From the NCBI RefSeq assembly GCF_000331775.1, contig NZ_CAPJ01000263.1, positions 1-14,315 on the forward strand: a DNA stretch of 14,315 nt, written 5' to 3'. The translations under genes were made by a program, and so were the position numbers. Position 1 is the first letter of the stretch. Each line of letters begins with the position of its first letter. Below are positions 12,763 through 14,315 of this stretch, piece by piece. This DNA is from Xanthomonas translucens pv. translucens DSM 18974. GTDB lineage: Bacteria > Pseudomonadota > Gammaproteobacteria > Xanthomonadales > Xanthomonadaceae. The notes beneath the pieces are model-generated. The model made no database searches. It saw only the letters and a program-made list of their open reading frames with translations, and was not told the origin of the DNA.

Positions 12763-13937
12763 GCGCCGCGCGCCTGCAGCGCCGCCACCGCCGGCAGGGT
12801 CTTGCCTTCCAGGAATTCCAGGAACGCGCCGCCGCCGGTGGAGATGTAGCTCACCTGATCGGCGATGCCGTACTTGTCGACCGCGGCCAGGGTGTCGCCG
12901 CCGCCGGCGATGGAGAACGCCGGCGAGGCGGCGATGGCGCGCGCCAGGGTTTCGGTGCCGTGGCCGAACGCATCGAACTCGAACACCCCGACCGGACCGT
13001 TCCAGACCACGGTGCCGGCCTTGGCGATCAGCTCGGCGTAGTGCGCGGCGGTCTGCGGGCCGATGTCCAGGATCAGGTCGTCGTCGGCGACGTCGGCCAG
13101 CGCCTTCACCGTGGCTTCGGCGTCGGGCAGGAACTGCTTGGCCACCACCACGTCGGTGGGCAGCGGGATCGCCGCGCCGCGCGCATTGGCGTCGGCGACG
13201 ATCTTGCGCGCGGTGTCGAGCAGGTCCGGCTCGCACAGCGACTTGCCGACCGGGTGGCCGGCCGCGGCGATGAAGGTATTGGCAATGCCGCCGCCGACGA
13301 TCAGCTGCTCGACCTTGTTGACCAGGTTCGACAGCAGCTCCAGCTTGGTGGAGACCTTGCTGCCGGCGACGATCGCCAGCAGCGGCTTGGCCGGGTGCTG
13401 CAGCGCCTTGGCCAGCGCGTCCAGCTCGGCCATCAGCAGCGGGCCGCCGGCCGCCACCGGCGCGAACCGGATCACGCCGTGGGTGGACGCCTGCGCGCGG
13501 TGCGCGGTGCCGAACGCATCCATCACGAACACGTCGCACAGCGCCGCATATTTGCGCGCCAGCGCCTCGTCGTCCTTGCCTTCGCCGACGTTCATGCGGC
13601 AATTCTCCAGCAGCACGATCTGGCCCGGCTGCACCTCCACGCCGTCGACCCAATCGCGCAGCAACGGCACCTCGGTGCCGAGCAGCGCGGTCAGCCGCGC
13701 GGCGACCGGCGCCAGCGAATCGGCCTGCGTCCACACGCCTTCCTTGGGCCGGCCCAGGTGCGAGGTCACCATCACCGCCGCGCCCTGCTCGAGCGCGTGG
13801 CGCAGCGTCGGCACCGAGGCCAGGATGCGCTGCTCGGACGTGATCTGGCCGTTGTCGTCGATCGGCACGTTGAGGTCTTGCCGGATCAGCACACGCTTGC
13901 CGGACAGGTCGAGATCGGTCATTCGCAGGATGGGCAT
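12759..13937 (-). CDS. pgk: Phosphoglycerate kinase
   Basis: At 392 residues it is full length for a bacterial PGK. It transfers the acyl phosphate of 1,3-bisphosphoglycerate to ADP in glycolysis. Landmarks are [11 protein letters not shown] (15-25), SHLGRP (59-64), [11 protein letters not shown] (109-119; the usual form has VRF in place of CRM), the HR at 146-147, AGSKVSTKL (191-199), GGGIANTF (215-222), WNGPVGVFE (312-320) and the nucleotide loop GGGDTLAAV (345-353). I chose the ATG at 13937; homology begins with the [11 protein letters not shown] segment just after it. The HAD gene overlaps the stop by four bases. A 267-base gap lies upstream, where the promoter should be; TATGCT near 13989 is a weak -10 candidate. 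Confidence 0.96.
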   Translation of the reverse strand: MPILRMTDLDLSGKRVLIRQDLNVPIDDNGQITSEQRILASVPTLRHALEQGAAVMVTSHLGRPKEGVWTQADSLAPVAARLTALLGTEVPLLRDWVDGVEVQPGQIVLLENCRMNVGEGKDDEALARKYAALCDVFVMDAFGTAHRAQASTHGVIRFAPVAAGGPLLMAELDALAKALQHPAKPLLAIVAGSKVSTKLELLSNLVNKVEQLIVGGGIANTFIAAAGHPVGKSLCEPDLLDTARKIVADANARGAAIPLPTDVVVAKQFLPDAEATVKALADVADDDLILDIGPQTAAHYAELIAKAGTVVWNGPVGVFEFDAFGHGTETLARAIAASPAFSIAGGGDTLAAVDKYGIADQVSYISTGGGAFLEFLEGKTLPAVAALQARGA

Positions 13938-14204
13938 TGTCGGTTGCTCGCTATCGTGGGGTTGCTGGGGAAGAGAAGGCGGTGCGCAGCATAGGCGCGG
14001 CGATCGGAACGTCCGCTTTAGGCAGGCTGGCGCCAGCGCGCACCGGCGGTGCCGAGGCCGGCATTGTCCGGCGTCGGCCGCGCAGCGGCAAATCGAGACA
14101 TCGCGCCGCGCATGGCCGCGGCGCGCCGGCCCGGGAGCAAACGACGTACGCAGCAAGACCGCCACGCCGCGACAGGCGCGTGGCGTGGCAGCGCCGCTGC
14201 CGAA
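13938..14204. other. Gap upstream of pgk
   Basis: 267 bases with no recognisable gene on either strand. It presumably contains the pgk promoter; no clear -35/-10 pair, riboswitch or terminator with a T-run was found. Confidence 0.4.
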
Positions 14205-14315
14205 TCAGCCCGCGCCGGGCGCGGCCGGCTTGCGCAACAGGCTGAAGGCGAAACCGACCACGAGCAGCGCACCGCCGACCAGCAGCGCCCACAGCAGCCA
14301 GGTCTTCCAGTCGCG
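14205..14315 (-). CDS. C-terminal end of a membrane protein (5' part outside window), possibly DUF3999 family
   Basis: Only the last 36 codons are present. They encode DWKTWLLWALLVGGALLVVG, then FAFSLLRKPAAPGAG and a TGA at 14205-14207. This is one hydrophobic helix with a Trp-rich start and a basic Arg-Lys end, so the tail should lie in the cytoplasm. From memory it resembles the C-terminus of DUF3999-containing proteins, whose last segment is a WLLWALLVxGALxLGxxAxxLLR helix, but too little is visible to be sure. Confidence 0.6.
   Translation of the reverse strand, partial: RDWKTWLLWALLVGGALLVVGFAFSLLRKPAAPGAG

Noticed and set aside
12615..13994. A plus-strand open frame of about 460 codons opposite pgk
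   Set aside because: Antisense shadow of a well-conserved gene; no motif, and composition as in the other shadows.
1..14315. CRISPR array, tRNA, rRNA, prophage or insertion sequence
   Set aside because: No regularly spaced repeats, no cloverleaf or rRNA sequence, and no transposase, integrase or phage protein was seen on either strand.

Overview
The window is high-GC DNA (by eye clearly above 60%) with the gene content and codon use of a gammaproteobacterium of the Xanthomonadaceae, most likely Xanthomonas or a close relative. The clues are a siroheme synthase followed directly by cysteine synthase, a eukaryote-type class I fructose-bisphosphate aldolase beside pyruvate kinase and phosphoglycerate kinase, the TTG/GTG starts, and a GTAGGAGCGGCTTCAGCCGC-type dispersed repeat. 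Species cannot be fixed from the sequence alone.

Layout. (1) 1-1926, plus strand: the 3' part of cysG (siroheme synthase, methyltransferase domain) and cysK, a sulfur-assimilation pair. (2) About 2.2-7.7 kb: an accessory stretch rich in damaged genes. It holds the 5' stub of a secreted protein, possibly an S10-type peptidase. An intact PucG-type (S)-ureidoglycine-glyoxylate aminotransferase overlaps a badly decayed allantoate amidohydrolase-like M20 gene (two internal in-frame deletions and a frameshift). A LysR gene has a nonsense codon and has lost its effector domain. Beyond these lie a TPR protein, a nucleoside hydrolase whose C-terminus looks like the tail of a gamma-glutamyltransferase, and an isoprenylcysteine-methyltransferase-like membrane protein split by a 2-bp slip. 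(3) 7.75-8.95 kb: a tail-anchored protein with two L7/L12-like repeats, divergent from a macro-domain O-acetyl-ADP-ribose deacetylase. (4) 9.17-13.94 kb, minus strand: the glycolytic block pgk - HAD phosphatase - pyk - fba, with clear intrinsic terminators after pyk and after fba. (5) 14205-14315: the C-terminal end of a membrane protein entering from the right edge.

How the genes work together. Region 1 feeds siroheme to sulfite reductase and sulfide into cysteine. The purine-catabolism set (LysR, M20 amidohydrolase, PucG, perhaps the nucleoside hydrolase) looks like a ureide/nucleoside salvage locus in decay: regulator and hydrolase are broken while the aminotransferase frame remains open. 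Region 4 covers the aldolase step and both ATP-forming steps of lower glycolysis.

I see no CRISPR array, phage, transposase, tRNA, rRNA or defence system. I did not find a convincing previously undescribed system. The most informative signal is the concentration of independent lesions, several at short direct repeats, between two intact housekeeping blocks.
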